Shown here: positions 13,032 to 13,697 of the stretch, one piece after another
How positions within the stretch are numbered: the stretch's first letter is position 1
Layout: each line of letters starts with the position of its first letter
Made by a program: the position numbers and the translations under genes
NCBI GenBank assembly: GCA_036985875.1
Contig: BTQM01000021.1
Location: 1 to 13,697 of the forward strand
DNA from: BTQM01 sp036985875
Lineage (GTDB): Bacteria; Patescibacteriota; Minisyncoccia; Phycocordibacterales; UBA1539
Length of the DNA stretch: 13,697 nucleotides
Reading direction: 5' to 3'
Notes under the pieces: generated by a model
What the model saw: only the letters and a program-made list of their open reading frames with translations
Database searches by the model: none
Told to the model about the DNA's origin: nothing

Positions 13032-13038
13032 AGGAGGT
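13032..13038 (+). promoter_or_regulatory. Strong Shine-Dalgarno (AGGAGGT)
   Basis: AGGAGGT lies five bases before ATG 13044 and fixes that start. No other gene in this window has a comparable site at workable spacing. Confidence 0.75.
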
Positions 13039-13043
13039 GTCTG

Positions 13044-13619
13044 ATGCTTCAGAGAGCAGACAATGTACTTATTGACGATCTTTTCCAACCGCTTGCGCAC
13101 CGTGCTCAGCGATTGACCGGAAAAACAAACTTCTGGCTGGCGAAATGGGCATGTATCTTGGGTTGTATTGCACTTTTGTTTACTTGTGTGCAAGCTGTTC
13201 TTTTCTTCGGGATTGCGTCATTGATGGGGAAATTAGTGGTATTTTTACTGCTAACAGAGATTTTTCTTGCTTTCTTTCACATACGCGAGTTGGAGCGGGA
13301 AGATAGGCGCTTCTCTGAAAACCGGGAAGGCGTGATGAACAAGGAGAGGATAATCGGATCGAGAAAAAGGGCAATGATGCTAATTTTACTTTTGTTTTTC
13401 ATTACTTTTCTGCTTCCTTTGGCTTTCGCTACCCCCATTTGGGGAATGACTGTTTCTTTTGTGGTAGCTGAAATTGCTTATTTGTCCTATTATTATTTCC
13501 ACGCATGCACGCCCCTGCCACCCGGAGAGAGTAAGGCAAGAAAATGGTTGGGAGCGTTCCTTGCGAAACTGAACGAAAAGCTCTCCCCGACATACGAGCC
13601 GTCCTCGCTAGAGTGCTAG
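13044..13619 (+). CDS. Four-helix membrane protein of unknown function
   Basis: I do not recognise a named family. The 191-residue protein has a soluble start (MLQRADNVLIDDLFQPLAHR), two hydrophobic helices (about 31-54 and 58-79), a charged cytoplasmic-type linker (RELEREDRRFSENREGVMNKERIIGSRKR, roughly 81-109) and two more helices (110-129 and 132-153). A motif CTPLPPGESKARKW (155-168) and a short amphipathic tail follow. Four cysteines sit in or next to membrane segments (C37, C41, C48, C155). Similar small four-helix proteins ending in a TPLPPG-like motif seem familiar from Parcubacteria, but I cannot confirm that here. It has its own promoter, the only strong Shine-Dalgarno in the window, and a terminator, so it is a single-gene unit. 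Confidence 0.8.
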   Translation: MLQRADNVLIDDLFQPLAHRAQRLTGKTNFWLAKWACILGCIALLFTCVQAVLFFGIASLMGKLVVFLLLTEIFLAFFHIRELEREDRRFSENREGVMNKERIIGSRKRAMMLILLLFFITFLLPLAFATPIWGMTVSFVVAEIAYLSYYYFHACTPLPPGESKARKWLGAFLAKLNEKLSPTYEPSSLEC

Positions 13620-13636
13620 AGGGCGTCCCAAAATGC

Positions 13637-13664
13637 AAAGCTCCGCAGATGTGCGGAGCTTTTT
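13637..13664 (+). terminator. Intrinsic terminator of the membrane-protein gene
   Basis: AAAGCTCCGCA (13637-13647), loop GATG, TGCGGAGCTTT (13652-13662), then more T. This is a perfect 11-bp stem whose A-start and T-end make it work on both strands. It begins 17 bases after the stop codon. The remaining 33 bases to the window end show nothing definite. Confidence 0.85.
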
Positions 13665-13697
13665 GTTGCCAACCTTCCTATATAAGTTTCTCCTGCC

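Noticed and set aside
1..13697. CRISPR array, tRNA/rRNA genes, insertion sequence or alternative genetic code
   Set aside because: No spaced direct repeats of CRISPR type, no cloverleaf or rRNA core sequence recognised, no transposase, and TGA acts as a stop in several genes without internal TGA.

Overview
The window looks like the chromosomal replication-origin neighbourhood of a Patescibacteria (Candidate Phyla Radiation) bacterium, most likely from the Parcubacteria side. This rests on gene content and protein style, not on a database search. The features behind it are compact genes, a signal-peptide VirB2/TrbC-like pilin beside a membrane-anchored propeller-like protein, a small protein following dnaN where recF is often found, a shortened YebC, and a terminal four-helix membrane protein of a type I associate with these genomes. 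TGA is used as a stop (pilin gene, yidD, tyrS) and does not occur inside genes, so the standard bacterial code applies and the code-25 lineages (Gracilibacteria, SR1) are excluded.

Layout. 1-1950: end of an unknown gene, a secreted pilin-like protein and a large N-terminally anchored protein, closed by a perfect 16-bp hairpin. 2078-4346 (minus strand): jag/khpB, yidC, yidD, rnpA and rpmH, the classic membrane-insertion and RNase P cluster next to oriC. rpmH (44 codons, 4212-4346) is easily missed because it is so short. 4347-6151: divergent promoters, DnaA-box-like sites, dnaA, then a 259-bp dnaA-dnaN gap with the best oriC candidate (TATCAACA/TATCCACA boxes, a TAATAATAA run and an A+T-rich tract). 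6152-7550: dnaN and an 87-residue DciA-like protein. 7646-10183 (minus): a class A penicillin-binding protein. 10337-11737: tyrS with a large internal insertion. 11814-12886 (minus): yebC-ruvC. 13044-13619: an unrecognised four-helix membrane protein with its own terminator.

Working together, DnaA, DnaN and possibly the DciA-like protein cover initiation, the sliding clamp and helicase loading. RnpA and L34 serve RNA processing and the ribosome. YidC and YidD insert membrane proteins, and Jag/KhpB is an RNA-binding partner often linked to them. RuvC handles Holliday junctions. The PBP builds the cell wall.

The clearest pattern not explained by gene calls is in the promoters. At rpmH, yidC, the PBP gene and probably dnaN, the -10 hexamer ends only 6-8 nt before the ATG, so these mRNAs should be leaderless. 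The last gene, in contrast, has a strong Shine-Dalgarno. Other points are a perfect DnaA box 3' of tyrS, a 9-nt repeat folding into a hairpin in the yebC leader, and divergent promoters sharing one -35 sequence. I see no CRISPR array, tRNA, rRNA, insertion sequence or obvious defence system.
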